Assembly (NCBI GenBank): GCA_023014485.1
Contig: JAJOZX010003315.1
Span: forward strand, 1 to 64,000
From: Bathynomus jamesi
Taxonomy: Eukaryota; Arthropoda; Malacostraca; Isopoda; Cirolanidae
Direction of reading: 5' to 3'
Length of the DNA: 64,000 bases
Every line of letters begins with the position of its first letter. The stretch's first letter is position 1. The notes below the pieces were generated by a model. The model saw only the letters and a program-made list of their open reading frames with translations, was not told the origin of the DNA and searched no databases. Of the stretch, positions 1 through 9,772 are shown in pieces. A program made the position numbers and the translations under genes.

Positions 1-23
1 CGCGACAGAGAGAGAGGGAGAGA

Positions 24-143
24 GTTACAAGGAGGAGTTACAAGGAAAAGAAGTACCTCAAAAGGCCTTGCGGCCCATACCGAGGAGGTACCAATGGCAA
101 ACGGGTGCCAGGGAAAATTTTGTCTTTCAACTATGCTAGCAGT
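24..143 (-). repeat. LINE 3'-terminal module, copy 1
   Basis: About 120 bp unit containing aaaaggccttgcggcccat and a gtaccaatggcaac block. The same unit recurs at 414, 708, 2056 and 6336. In the 2056 and 6336 copies it directly follows the end of a minus-strand reverse-transcriptase ORF, so I read it as that LINE's 3' UTR. It is bounded by (GA)n on both sides. Confidence 0.6.
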
Positions 144-177
<34 letters not shown>

Positions 178-413
178 GAGAGAGAGGGAGAGAGAGAGGA
201 GAGAGAGAGGGGGTAGAGGAGAGAGGGAGAGAGAGAGGGAGAGAGGGAGGGAGAGAGAGAGAGAGGATGGAGAGAGAGAGGGAGAGAGAGAGAGGAGAGA
301 GAGAGGGAGAGGGGGAGGGAGAGAGAGAGGAGAGAGAGAGGGGAGAGGGGGAGGGAGAGAGAGAGGGAGAGAGAGAGGGGGAGGGAGAGAGAGAGAGGGA
401 GAGGAGGAGGGAA
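143..413. repeat. (GA)n microsatellite with G interruptions
   Basis: Nearly pure GA/GGA array. Long open frames through it are translated microsatellite of R, E and G residues and are not genes. Confidence 0.95.
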
Positions 414-561
414 GAGTTACAAGGAGTTACAAGGAAAAGAAGTACCTCAAAAGGCCTTGCGGCCCATACCGAGGAGGTACCAATGGCAACGGGTGCCAGG
501 GAAAATTTGTAAACGTTTATTTTTCTTTCAACTATTCTAGCAGTAGTAGAAAACTGGATAG
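414..561 (-). repeat. LINE 3'-terminal module, copy 2
   Basis: Second copy of the module seen at 24-143, ending in a tagaaaactggatag block before the next (GA)n array. Confidence 0.6.
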
Positions 562-706
562 GGAGAGAGAGAGAGAGGGAGAGAGAAAGAGAGAGAGAGA
601 GGGGGGGGGAGAGAGAGAGAGGGAGGGAGAGAGAGAGGGAGGGAGAGAGAGAGGGAGAGAGAGAGGGAGAGGAGTGGAGGGGAGAGAGGAGGGGGAGGGA
701 GAGAGT
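558..706. repeat. (GA)n microsatellite
   Basis: Interrupted GA/GGGA array between two copies of the LINE 3' module. Confidence 0.95.
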
Positions 707-841
707 TACAAGGAGTTACAAGGAAAAGAAGTACCTCAAAAGGCCTTGCGGCCCATACCGAAGTACCAATGGCAACGGGTGCCAGGGAAAATTTTGTCTT
801 TCAAACTATGCTAGCAGTAGTAGAAAACTGGATAGAAAAGT
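707..841 (-). repeat. LINE 3'-terminal module, copy 3
   Basis: Third copy of the module. The sequence to its right (842-1010) is unique in this window and shows no gene. Confidence 0.6.
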
Positions 842-1015
842 AGAAGGCTCTCTCCCCACCCTCCGCTCCCTCCCTGCCAGAGGCAGGTACGGAAAAAGGT
901 TGAAGAAATACCTTGACCTGGAAAAGTAGCCAAGGAAATTTTACAGGAAAGTGGAGAATATATAAATAGCTCTATATTTAGCTTGCTCACAGAGACACCG
1001 AGCAAGCGAACTCCT

Positions 1016-1180
1016 GCAGAGTTTTCTGAGGTTTTAATCTTAAACTATGATGTGTTCTGTACTTTGTCTAGCCTATTTTTAAACAGATTTACACTTTGAC
1101 TGGAAACATCCTCTGAGGGAAGTTGGTTCCAGATATCAACTATTTTACAGGAAAAGAAATTTCCGCAGACTGAGGTCCTA
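1016..1180 (-). pseudogene. LINE reverse transcriptase, C-terminal fragment (family A)
   Basis: Minus-strand translation gives TFRTSVCGNFFSCKIVDIW followed by an NQLPSE block and a VNLFKNRLDK-type end, then a stop. This is the conserved C-terminus of CR1/jockey-type reverse transcriptases. It abuts a related but different LINE fragment at about 1180, so the junction is a recombination point or an insertion point. Confidence 0.6.
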
Positions 1181-1189
1181 AATGTCTTT

Positions 1190-1745
1190 ACACACTCAAA
1201 TAGTGTGCAAGATTTCGTCTAACCTTTTCTTGAACTGATCCACAGAGGAACTGTTCACAACTTCCGAAGGTAACCTGTTCCATGTGTCACAGATCTTATA
1301 CGTAACGTAATTCCCACACACACTAGTCCTAAACCGTTTCAAATCCAACTTCCAACCATTGTTGCGAGTTGGGTTATCATTTAAACTAAACATACTTCTA
1401 AATCGACATCGTTGAACCCTCGTAAGAGCTTGAAAACCTCGATCAGTTGACCGCGCAGCCTCCGAGTTTCAAGCGAAAACAAGTTCAGGGCGCGTAACCG
1501 TCGATTGTAGCCCATATGCCTAACGGAAGGGATCAACTTTGTGGCCCTCGCCTGCACTCGCTCCAGCCTCTCAATATCTTTCCTGAGGGTGGGCGACCAG
1601 AACTGCACAGCATACTCCAGGTACGGCCGAACAGGGAATTGTACAGTGAGAGCACAATCTCCTTGTTCCGAACTGAAATTGCCTCCTGATATAACCCAAT
1701 AGTTTCTGGGCTTTCTTTTCCATCTCTACACACTGTTTCGTAAAC
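1190..1745 (-). pseudogene. CR1/jockey-type LINE reverse transcriptase, 3' part
   Basis: The minus-strand frames together cover the post-catalytic end of a non-LTR reverse transcriptase: a KKAQKLLGYIRRQFQF segment, an SPTLRKDIERLERVQ block, [18 protein letters not shown], and a C-terminal CDTWNRLPSEVVNSSS block ending at 1196. At least two frameshifts break it. The catalytic YADD region is absent, so it is 5'-truncated. The (GA)n array at 1747-2058 begins directly at its 5' side. Other fragments of the same family lie at 2151-2705, 6432-6570 and 47527-47925. Confidence 0.8.
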
Positions 1746-1746
1746 T

Positions 1747-2058
1747 TAAGAGAGAGAGGGGTAGGGAGAGAGAGAGGGGGAGGGAGAGAGAGAGGGGGAG
1801 GGAGAGAGAGAGGGGGAGGGAGAGAGAGAGGGAGAGAGAGAGGGGGAGGGAGAGAGAGAGGGGGAGAGGGAGAGAGGAGGGGAGGGAGAGAGAAAGGGAG
1901 AGAGAGAGGGGGAGGGAGAGAGAGAGGGGGAGGGAGAGAGAGAGGGGGAGGGAGAAGAGGGGGAGGGAGAGAGAAAGGGGGAGGGAGAGAGAGAGAGAGA
2001 GAGAGAGGAGAGGGGGAGGGAGAGAGAGAGGGGGAGGGAGAGAGAGAGAGAGGGAGAG
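1747..2058. repeat. (GA)n microsatellite
   Basis: Long GA/GGGA array sitting exactly between one LINE fragment and the 3' module of the next. Confidence 0.95.
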
Positions 2059-2150
2059 TTACAAGGAAAAGTACCACCTCAAAAGGCCTTGCGGCCCATA
2101 CCGACGAGGTACCAATGGCAACTGGTGCCAGGGAAAATTTTCTACACCCT
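2056..2150 (-). repeat. LINE 3'-terminal module, copy 4
   Basis: This copy is continuous with the ORF end of the LINE fragment at 2151-2705, which shows that the module is the element's 3' UTR. Confidence 0.7.
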
Positions 2151-2705
2151 CAAATAGTGTGCAAGATTTGGTCTAACCTTTTCTTGAACTGATCCACAGA
2201 GGAACTGTTCACAACTTCTGAAGGTAACCTGTTCCACGTGTCACAGATCTTATACGTAAAGTAATTCCGACACATACTAGTCGTAAACCGTTTCAAATCC
2301 AACTTCCAACCATTGTTGCAAGTTGGGTTATCATTTAAACTAAACATGCTTCTAAAATCGACATCTTTGAACCCGCGTCACCTAAGCGTCGATTGTAGCC
2401 CATATGCCTAATGGAAGGGATTAACGTTTTGGCATTCTTCAGCCGGTTTTCAATCCACCTACCTACTTCCCCACAAATACCCAGCACGCGCACTTTAGCC
2501 ATTAGCCGGCGGTGAGGTACCTTATCAAAGGCTCTCTAATTAATCGCCCTACTCTTATCATACTCACTCAACATGACGTGGAAAAACTCGAGCATGTTGG
2601 TGAGACACGATCTATGCCGTCTAAACCCATGTTGGAGTCCCCAAGTAGCTTGTAGGAATCCAAATGGTCAACAATCCTACCCGCTATTATCCCCTTTAAT
2701 TATTT
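2151..2705 (-). pseudogene. Internally deleted LINE copy (same family as 1190-1745)
   Basis: On the minus strand it reads first a fragment of reverse-transcriptase fingers/palm (a GFRRHRS block, then [14 protein letters not shown]), then jumps to the post-catalytic [10 protein letters not shown] block, then to the C-terminal [18 protein letters not shown] block. The YADD motif and most of the thumb are missing. A plus-strand copy at 47527-47925 shows the same deletion joints, so the deleted form itself appears to have been copied. Confidence 0.75.
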
Positions 2706-3064
2706 ACCTACAACTGAAGTGAAATGATGTTATTTATAGAGGTTCCAAAGCCTCTCTTCCCACGCATGAGGTAGCAGTTGGGTCCTAATCGTAAGAGTAG
2801 AGAAAAAGAGTTAATACTAAAAGTTTTTTTTTTTTCCTGCAGTCAGAGAACATCATTAACCTAAGCTAAAAGGACAGAGTAGGGATGGGAAGGGGTCCTA
2901 GGAACCCACGGGACAGGTTTGTACAACAGACTTCACCCGCCCTCCCGAAAGAGAGAACCTAAAGGAATTGGCAGTCAATTTCTTTAGAATGCCACGACTC
3001 GGGACCGGAGGGCTGTCACACCCCAAGTATAAAGTTTACTACACCCAGAAGGAACGTGCATAAC

Positions 3065-3168
3065 AGAGAGACAGAGAGAGAGAGAGAGACAGAGACAGAC
3101 AGAGAGAGAGACACAGACAGAGAGAGAGACACAGACAGACAGAGAGAGAGAGACAGAGACAGAGAGAT
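3065..3168. repeat. (GA)n/(CAGA)n microsatellite
   Basis: Mixed gagaga and cagaca array immediately upstream of a plus-strand LINE fragment. Confidence 0.95.
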
Positions 3169-3169
3169 T

Positions 3170-3425
3170 TCAGATGTTACGGTACGGAAAAAAGGAGGAC
3201 CTGGAATCAGTTGAATATTATACCCCAAATAAAGAGGAAATTCAGAGGAATTATAAAGCAAAAGTTTTAGGGGTTGTAGTGACTGATGATGCGAAATTTG
3301 AAACACAATATAAGATAGCAGTAAACAGAGCAAAGGGAATAACTGGGCAAATACTGAGAACCTTTAAACGAAGGGATAAGACTATAATGATTCCTCTTCT
3401 GAAAACACTTGTGAAAAAACTATAG
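3170..3425 (+). pseudogene. Second LINE family, reverse-transcriptase thumb fragment
   Basis: Plus-strand frame with KVLGVVVTDDAKFETQYKIA and an AVNRAKGITGQILRTFKRRD block, typical of the region after YADD in non-LTR reverse transcriptases (the LGV...D..L.F..HI position). The family continues, in pieces, at 4231-4389 and 5795-6218. Confidence 0.65.
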
Positions 3426-3429
3426 AGGG

Positions 3430-4230
3430 CTATGGGTTGATTGCCTGATACCCTCATCCGTTGGAAATTTCCAGCAGACTTCAGTGAAGAGTTACCGACA
3501 AAAGCCCTATGTTTTTTCGTTAGAGTTATGTATGTGTAGGTCTTCAAAGGACCTCTTTATGTTTAATTGTCTACGGTAATTCTAGCCTCAGGATTTTAGA
3601 TGCCTATATGTGAACGAAAGAAAGTGTCCAACCTTATTTTCGCTGGGCCTTAGTTTGCTTCGATGTAGGGCGTGACGGTCTTCTTCGATGTAGGGCCGTT
3701 ACGTTGGAGCCTACACTGCGAGTTGACACTTTGTAACTAATATAGGCAGTCACTAATTAAACCCCTGAAGGAATAGGCCTATCCTTTTTATAGTTATTAG
3801 GTTTTATATTATAAGGAATTCACTCAGAACTTTAGGGAAGACGAAACACATCTTCCCTGTTTAAAGCGTTCGCTGTAACATAAAGAGCTCCGAGCCAGAG
3901 CCGCTATAATATATCTTCGTATTTTAGTATAAATTGCTATTTTGGCGAAGGTTGTTGACCCTTGCCTTGATGTAATCTCATGAGTTAGCAATGGAAAATT
4001 TTGAACACGAGATCATAATTTGGTTTCTGTTGTTATGCAGGCCCGACGCCTACATACGGGTTCTATGTATGTATGTATGGCAATCATTTCATTCCCATTA
4101 GGCTATGTCGCCAATCCCGAGGCAATTTTGTATACATATTTAATTCAATTAATTAATAATTTATATTTAATTATGAAGTAAAGGTATCACATACGATACC
4201 ATCCGTGTTGTAAGCGCGTATAGTTTTCCA
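3430..4230. other. No recognisable gene; sequence separating two LINE pieces
   Basis: AT-rich DNA with a short direct repeat (cttcgatgtaggg at about 3658 and 3683). Nothing coding is visible. It separates two collinear pieces of one LINE, so it may itself be an inserted repeat. Confidence 0.5.
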
Positions 4231-4389
4231 TAACACTAATCATACCCAAATTGGAATACTGCTCGGTTCTAACATCCCCATATAAAAAAGAAGACATTAG
4301 ACAGCTACAAGGGATTCAGAGAAGCTTCACAGCCAAGATCAATTGGTGAAAAGAACAAAATTACTGGGAAAGGTTACGCGAATTAAACC
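4231..4389 (+). pseudogene. Second LINE family, continuation
   Basis: Plus-strand frame with PKLEYCSVLTSPYKKEDI, then an LQGIQRSFTAKI block and a YWERLRELNLHE end. This is the conserved post-RT block of CR1/jockey LINEs. It is interrupted at the TA at 4390 by the Tc1/mariner element. Confidence 0.7.
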
Positions 4390-5794
4390 TACACGAGTGT
4401 CCCAAAACAACGTATACATTTTTAAAAAATTTATAACAGGAGAACCCACTAACAGATTCAGATGATTTTTATTTCTTTTTATAGCCTATAGCCTAAGGAG
4501 ATACAAAAGCGAAATTGTTAACAGCCTTGGCTAGCCTAAGGAGATACAAAATCGAAATTAGTAATAGCCTTGCCTGCCTACAGTAAACATGGAAAATGGA
4601 AGTGTGCGCTTATCATTTGAGCAACGAAAATGGATACTAAAGTCGTATTTTAAAGTTGAGAAGATATCAAAGGTTCAACAACAGTGGAGAGACAATTTTG
4701 GAACTAATCCTCCAACTCGACTTACCATTTCACGTATCTGTGAGAAATTTGAAGTATACGGTACTGTGCATGATGTGTACAAGCAAGCGACTGGGCGTCC
4801 AAAGACATCAACAGATGCTAACACTTCTGATGAAATGCTACAGGTATTCAACCGATCACCAAGAAAATCTGTGAGACAATGTGCTCGTGAAACAGGGAAA
4901 AGTAAGACAAGTGTCCACAGAATTCTGAAGAATGCTAAATGGAAATCTTACATCCCGAGATTATTACATGCCTTGTGAGGATGATCCGGATCGCAGAATC
5001 CAGTTTTGCGAATGGTTTCGAGTAAAAAACACAGAAGATGGCCAATTTGCGGACAAAATTGTGTGGTCTGATGAGGCTACATTTAAGTTGAATGGTATAA
5101 TTAATCGTCATAATTGCACATACTGGTCACAAGAAAATCCACACATTTATGTGGAACGACATGTAAATTTACCGGGTATAACTGTCTGGTGTGGTTTTTC
5201 TTCCAAAGGTTTGGTTGGTCCATTCTTTTTCGATGGTACAGTTACCGGTCATAGCTACCTCAACATGCTTCGGGGAAAAGGTTTTCCTGCAATTCGACAG
5301 TTATACGGAGATGAGGACATTTACTTTCAACAAGATGGAGCACCTCCTCATTACCATCAGGATGTCAGGAACTACCTTGATGAAACATTTCATTATCGGT
5401 GATCGGACGACGAGGTAGTATCGAGTATCCACCACGTTCACCAGATTTGAACCCACTTGACTTTTTTTATGGGGTCATTTGAAAAATGAAGTATACAGTA
5501 GAAGACCTACATCACTTGAACAACTAAAGAGCACAGTTGAAGAAGCGTGTAGAAATATCCCTACAAACATTTTTGTTGAAGTCTGCCAATCAGTGAATCA
5601 AAGAGCGCAGTGGTGCATTGATGTCAATGGTCGACATTTCGAACACTTACGTGTTTAAAACAAATTAAACTATCAATTATTTCGATGTTGTATATTTTAC
5701 CTATAAAAAGAAATAAAAATCATCTGAATCCGTTAGTGGGTTCGCCTGTTATAAGTTTTTTAAAAATGTATACGTCGTTTTGGGACACTCTGTA
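4390..5794 (+). mobile_element. Tc1/mariner-superfamily transposon, TA duplication
   Basis: The ends are inverted repeats of more than 80 bp: gagtgtcccaaaacaacgta at the left and its near-perfect complement (ending tgggacactc) at the right. The element is flanked by TA dinucleotides at 4390-4391 and 5793-5794. The LINE reading frame stops at the left end and resumes at the right end, which independently fixes the insertion. About 1.4 kb, with one decayed transposase gene. Confidence 0.9.
4589..5658 (+). pseudogene. Tc1/mariner-like transposase, two frameshifts
   Basis: The enzyme would bind the element's ends and move it by cut and paste into TA sites. Start ATG at 4589. The N-terminal half is helix-turn-helix DNA-binding sequence ([15 protein letters not shown], then a second HTH near [20 protein letters not shown]). 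The catalytic half carries SDEATF (first D), QQDGAPPHY (second D) and RSPDLNPLDFF (third acidic position). The frame shifts near 4974 and again near 5403, each consistent with a lost base, and the last segment runs to TAA at 5658. The product would be inactive. A relative is the remnant at 41545-42030. Confidence 0.85.
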
Positions 5795-6218
5795 TATTTA
5801 CTGGAAAGGAGAAGAGAGAGATACACCATTATTTACACTTCGAAAATAATGAAGAAACTAGTCGCTAATCTTACTCTGAAAACCTGTAACTCCCCAAACA
5901 ACAGTGGAAAGTAGAAAAGGAAGACTGTGTCGTGTTCTCAAATTAAAAGCTAGACAGGGAACATCCTTAACCCTGAAAGAAAATAGTTTTGTGGTGAGAG
6001 GACCAAGACTGTTTAATCAGCTGCCGAAAGACCTAAGGAACACGAGTGGTGTTGCGGTGGACATCTTCAAAAGAAGATTAGACGCCTGGCTCAGAACAAT
6101 CCCCGATGAGCCGGGCATACCTGGCTATGTGAGATGGAGAGTACAAGAAACCAACTCACTACTTCACCATGCCAACTCGAGAAGAGGGGCGACAAGCTTG
6201 ACCTTCGTGAAATGAGGA
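5795..6218 (+). pseudogene. Second LINE family, C-terminal end
   Basis: Resumes the reading frame interrupted by the transposon (YWKGEERDTPLF), then LKARQGTSLTLKENSFVVRG, an RLFNQLPKDLRN block and a long C-terminal tail to TGA at about 6216. The RLFNQLPK..R block is the usual LINE C-terminal signature. Confidence 0.75.
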
Positions 6219-6245
6219 ATCATCGCACGGAACATTTGAAAAGTT

Positions 6246-6263
6246 GAAAGGAAAGGAAAGGAA

Positions 6264-6330
<67 letters not shown>
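6246..6330. repeat. Compound (GGAAA)(GT)n(AT)n(GA)n microsatellite
   Basis: Four simple motifs in series directly after the LINE 3' end and directly before another LINE 3' module. Confidence 0.95.
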
Positions 6331-6335
6331 TGTGT

Positions 6336-6431
6336 GTTACAAGGAGTTACAAGGAAAAGTAGTACTTCAAAAGGCCTTGCGGCCCATACCGAGGAGGTAC
6401 CAATGGCAACAGGTGCCAGGGAAAAATTCAT
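6336..6431 (-). repeat. LINE 3'-terminal module, copy 5
   Basis: Same module as 2056-2150, again joined to the ORF end of the same LINE family and again next to (GA)n. Confidence 0.65.
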
Positions 6432-6570
6432 ACACCCTCAAATATTGTGCAAGATTCGGTTTTACCTTTCCTTGAAATGATCCACAGAGGAACTGTTCGC
6501 AACTTCTGAAGGTAGCCTGTTTCACGTATCACAGATCTTATACATAAAATAATTCCGACACACACTAGTC
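6432..6570 (-). pseudogene. CR1/jockey-type LINE C-terminal fragment
   Basis: About 140 bp matching the C-terminal NRLPSEVVNSSS region seen at 1190 and 2151, ending at (GA)n (6573-6596). Confidence 0.6.
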
Positions 6571-6599
6571 CTACGAGAGAGAGAGAGAGAGAGAGAAAC

Positions 6600-7120
6600 A
6601 GAAACGTTTCCAGCAGTTAAATTGACTTCAAATCACACACTAAAAAGTAAATTTTTTTTTTAAATACCCGAGAACGATGCGAATATGCGATAAAATGTAT
6701 TTACATGAGTAAATGAATAACTTTCTATATTTTCTTTGAAGTTACGTCACAAAACAGATTTTAAGATTAATGCTTTTGATGTCGTAAGAAAATTCTTTAC
6801 AAATATAATTTTGTAATGGAAACACATAGGATAAAACGCCTTTAGTATACAGGGCAGTAGTATAGCCGCAAAAGGGGAGAGTGCAAGAATGTTGCAAGTT
6901 ATTATGTAATGTTTGCAAAGGGGGTGGGGGTTGTTGCAAAGGGGGGGGGTTACAAAAAAAAAAAATTCCCCCAAAGGGGGGATGCTGCAGGTGCAACAAG
7001 GAAAACTTGGAGGCGGCGTTATCCCCCAAGAGAAAGGAGGAGAGAAGGAGGAGGAGAGGTGTTCACCTGGCAGGAGCCAAGTGCACATTAAGACTTCAGC
7101 CGAGTAGGCGTTGTTTTATA
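6600..7120. other. No gene; contains a G-rich tract
   Basis: Low-complexity AT-rich sequence followed by runs of G and gcaaaggggg-type repeats (6905-7060). Open frames here come from the G-rich composition. Confidence 0.6.
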
Positions 7121-7124
7121 GGCT

Positions 7125-7550
7125 CCTAATCAGCCAGTTGGCGTAAATGGCTTGAGTTGCCAGATACGCCATGTATTCTTAATCGAAGACTTTGCCAGAT
7201 ACCATTGTATACATTATTATAGACTCCTAATCAGCCAGTTGGCTGTAAATGGCTTGAGTTGCCAGATACCTCTTTTTAGCGATACCATTGTATACATTAT
7301 TATAGACTCCTAATCAGCCAGTTGGCTGTAAATGGCTTGAGTTGCCAGATACCTCTTTTTAGCAGTATTATTGTATACATTATTATATACGCCTAATCAG
7401 CCAGTTGGCTGTAAATGGCTTGAGTTGCCAGATAGCGCCATGTATTCTCTAATCGAAGACTGAGTTGCCAGATACCATTGTATACATTATTATAGACTCC
7501 TAATCAGCCAGTTGGCTTAGAAGGCTTAAATGTTGCCAGATACCGCAATA
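7125..7550. repeat. Tandem array, 5 copies, period 83-107 bp
   Basis: The anchor taatcagccagttggc occurs near 7128, 7228, 7312, 7395 and 7501. Each copy carries ggcttgagttgccagata and, in most, attgtatacattattata. Copies differ by small indels. It lies downstream of the minus-strand polymerase cluster. Confidence 0.9.
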
Positions 7551-7619
7551 CCGTGTATACATTATTATATTTCTTAAAAGAATACCGGTAGTAGGTTTAG
7601 AAGGCGTAACAATTAAGTA

Positions 7620-7902
7620 AAACAACATTGCATCATTCTGTTTATTATAAATATATAGAAAATAAATATACATTTCAATTGAGGAATATGCATATAACAG
7701 TACAGGAAATATATACACACAATTATGGATATATATAAAATAAAATATACATTTCAAATAAATATATACACTTCAATAGAAATATGTACATAACAGTACA
7801 GGAGAAATATCACGCAAAATATATATATAAACACAAATCAATAGAAATATGCGTATAATCAGTACAGGAGAAATGTCAAGCAAAATATATATAAAATACA
7901 AT
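7620..7902. repeat. AT-rich imperfect tandem repeat, about 3 copies
   Basis: Three degenerate copies anchored by cagtacagga (about 7698, 7793, 7861) with intervening tatata and aatagaaatatg words. It lies immediately past the stop of the last cluster ORF, where a 3' UTR or polyadenylation signal would be expected. I cannot assign a function. Confidence 0.7.
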
Positions 7903-8247
7903 TCACTTTTTTTTCAAAATACTAAACTCGGTCTTAATCGAGTTTACAATTACATCATTATTGCTCTGCATTACGCAGTATATGCGGCTTAATAATATTT
8001 CACCGCTTAAAGTATAGGGAAACCTGTACTCGATATGAAGGGCTTTCATATCGTTCAGTACTATTTTTGTTCCCACTTTACAACCGGTTGGTAAGTCATC
8101 TTTAAATACGTCTAGAATACAATCAAAAGCACGCACAAAGAGTTCATCGTTAGCTACATTATTAAACACAAGTTTATAAACACGCTTTTCCAATCGAGGG
8201 TTTATTTCTACCGACTCGAGCTTTTCAATCGTGAACTCACTCAACAT
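7903..8247 (-). CDS. Unrecognised 114-residue protein, last ORF of the polymerase cluster
   Basis: The ATG at 8247 overlaps the stop of the upstream ORF by 11 bases (ATG...TGA overlap). No signal peptide or membrane segment is visible. The protein is mixed-charge and ends in a lysine tail (ILKKK). I do not recognise the family. The tight overlap and shared strand suggest it was expressed together with the neighbouring ORF and belongs to the same selfish element. The frame is intact over its whole length, unlike most mobile-element ORFs in the window. Confidence 0.6.
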   Translation of the reverse strand: MLSEFTIEKLESVEINPRLEKRVYKLVFNNVANDELFVRAFDCILDVFKDDLPTGCKVGTKIVLNDMKALHIEYRFPYTLSGEILLSRIYCVMQSNNDVIVNSIKTEFSILKKK

Positions 8248-8950
8248 AGCGGCAATTGAAATAATCTTCTAAATCGTTACGACAACTGCGCGTTATATAA
8301 AGAAATAGTTCTTCAGGGTGAACGGTGTAGGTGAGCTCAGCCTTGTACCGATCAATTGCTTTGTACCAAAGTTCATGGTATTTCAAAGAGTCTAAACTTT
8401 TTAAATAAACGTCCAGCTCTAGACCATTCTCACCAGCCCTACACTCGGTAAACCCATCGAGCAGAGCGGTGTAGGCGTATTCAAGTACTGTATCAAAATA
8501 AAGCATGTCCGTAACACGCGCGTCTAATATAGGTTTCAGTTTACGGAATCCGACGATTTCAAACATTCTGTCGAGGATGAAACGGTTTCGCGTAGGAACA
8601 AGAGCGTTATTATCAGAAGCATTCTTCCACATCAGCCGTATATCAATGCACGGCCGATCGTTATTTATACACAACGTACATACAACGGCGTATGAGGGTG
8701 CGTCACTAATCTGCTCTCTTCTTGTACCTACGTTAGCAGGTATTTTATAACGATCTTCACTCCACTTCTCAACTATCACAAAGATTCTATTCATCTCCTC
8801 GATACTTAAATAAACCCGTTTGTTTGTCGGTCTACATTCCGTTTCCAGTACATAGCTAATGGTACCGGAATTACGCCTGAACACGCGCAACGATTTCGTC
8901 ACGGACACATCGTACGAGGCGTTGAGAATGCTGCTCAAAGGAAGTTCCAT
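8237..8950 (-). CDS. Unrecognised 237-residue protein in the polymerase cluster
   Basis: I choose the ATG at 8950 (MELPLSSILNASYDV). The frame stays open to a TTG at 8983 but has no earlier ATG, and a stop lies just upstream. The protein is rich in aromatic and charged residues, with no clear transmembrane segment and no motif I can name. It has several cysteines (CTLCINNDRPC) that do not form an obvious zinc site. Its TGA lies inside the next ORF's first codons. A replication accessory or structural role is possible, but nothing in the sequence shows it. Confidence 0.6.
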   Translation of the reverse strand: MELPLSSILNASYDVSVTKSLRVFRRNSGTISYVLETECRPTNKRVYLSIEEMNRIFVIVEKWSEDRYKIPANVGTRREQISDAPSYAVVCTLCINNDRPCIDIRLMWKNASDNNALVPTRNRFILDRMFEIVGFRKLKPILDARVTDMLYFDTVLEYAYTALLDGFTECRAGENGLELDVYLKSLDSLKYHELWYKAIDRYKAELTYTVHPEELFLYITRSCRNDLEDYFNCRYVE

Positions 8951-9181
8951 CGTATTCGAGGAGCGCACGTCCACTCGGCTCAAGCTCTGAGATAACTATG
9001 AGCCGTGTGAGGCACGCAGGTAGGCAGGAATGGTTCGACGGGCGGCTGACTCGATGATACGTGAATGGGCTTGTTCGTATGACCGCGAGTCGAATTGTTG
9101 TACATATTTCGGTACAAGAATATCACTACCAGCCTACGCACCAGACAGTTTGGATAAGAACTAGGAACATTTTATGTTTTA

Positions 9182-9772
9182 CTAAACATCTCCACACTCC
9201 GGCGCACTATTTGAGAGGAACATATGTTCATATTTTTCCTTTCTGCCCATCAAACGATACTCGTCTCTAAACTCTGTTAAAAATTCACGCAGGGCACTAG
9301 CCACAACCTCACTACGAACCTCATCATGATATACGTTAATATAGTGATAAAAATACTTAAGATTGTCCATGATCACGAGATTCACATTTTCAGTCGTAGG
9401 GTATGAGTAATCGACATGGTGTAGCATGACGTAATACCGCTTGTCACACCACCCATCAGCAAGACTCATTATCCATACCTGCTGCTTCTCTTCTGCACGC
9501 GTTGTTTCTTTTACTTCACGGTGTATGTGAGACTTTATAAAGTTTAGCTCTGCAGTATACTTCAGCACATCGTCTGTGCAACGAAAGCCTTCAACGGTCT
9601 CACCAGAACATCCGTAGAGTATTTGTACATCTTGGAACTTCGCACAATCCAATGTGTTTTTAAAAGAGGCATAGGAGGGAGGAATAGGAAGTTTTTCGGT
9701 ATCCACCACATCCTGGCACTTTACTGAATACCATTTCGTAAACGTTGTACAAGCAATATTAAAGGTAGCCAT
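9182..9772 (-). CDS. Unrecognised protein of about 196 residues in the polymerase cluster
   Basis: The ATG at 9772 (MATFNIACTTF) is the simplest start. An in-frame ATG at 9799 exists only because a 17-bp direct repeat (gaatacacgtctgatct) is duplicated just upstream. The protein is acidic, with no membrane helix or signal peptide. It carries histidine/tyrosine-rich stretches (MLHHVDYSYPT, YFYHYINVYHDE) and a charged C-terminal helix-like part. I do not recognise the family. It lies between the polymerase (a 335-bp gap holding a (CA)n tract) and the 237-residue ORF, all on one strand. Confidence 0.6.
   Translation of the reverse strand: MATFNIACTTFTKWYSVKCQDVVDTEKLPIPPSYASFKNTLDCAKFQDVQILYGCSGETVEGFRCTDDVLKYTAELNFIKSHIHREVKETTRAEEKQQVWIMSLADGWCDKRYYVMLHHVDYSYPTTENVNLVIMDNLKYFYHYINVYHDEVRSEVVASALREFLTEFRDEYRLMGRKEKYEHMFLSNSAPECGDV

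Noticed and set aside
105..512. 135-residue Arg/Glu/Gly-rich ORF
   Set aside because: It is a (GA)n microsatellite read in one frame together with the LINE 3' module. No real protein signal.
1571..2077. 168-residue Ser/Pro/Leu-rich ORF
   Set aside because: Complement of the (GA)n array fused to a LINE fragment in a wrong frame.
6742..7091. Overlapping ORFs on both strands in the G-rich stretch
   Set aside because: They come from runs of G and A. All frames are open by composition.
7125..7550. CRISPR array
   Set aside because: Repeat and spacer do not separate. The whole 83-107 bp unit is repeated, no cas genes are present, and the genome is eukaryotic.
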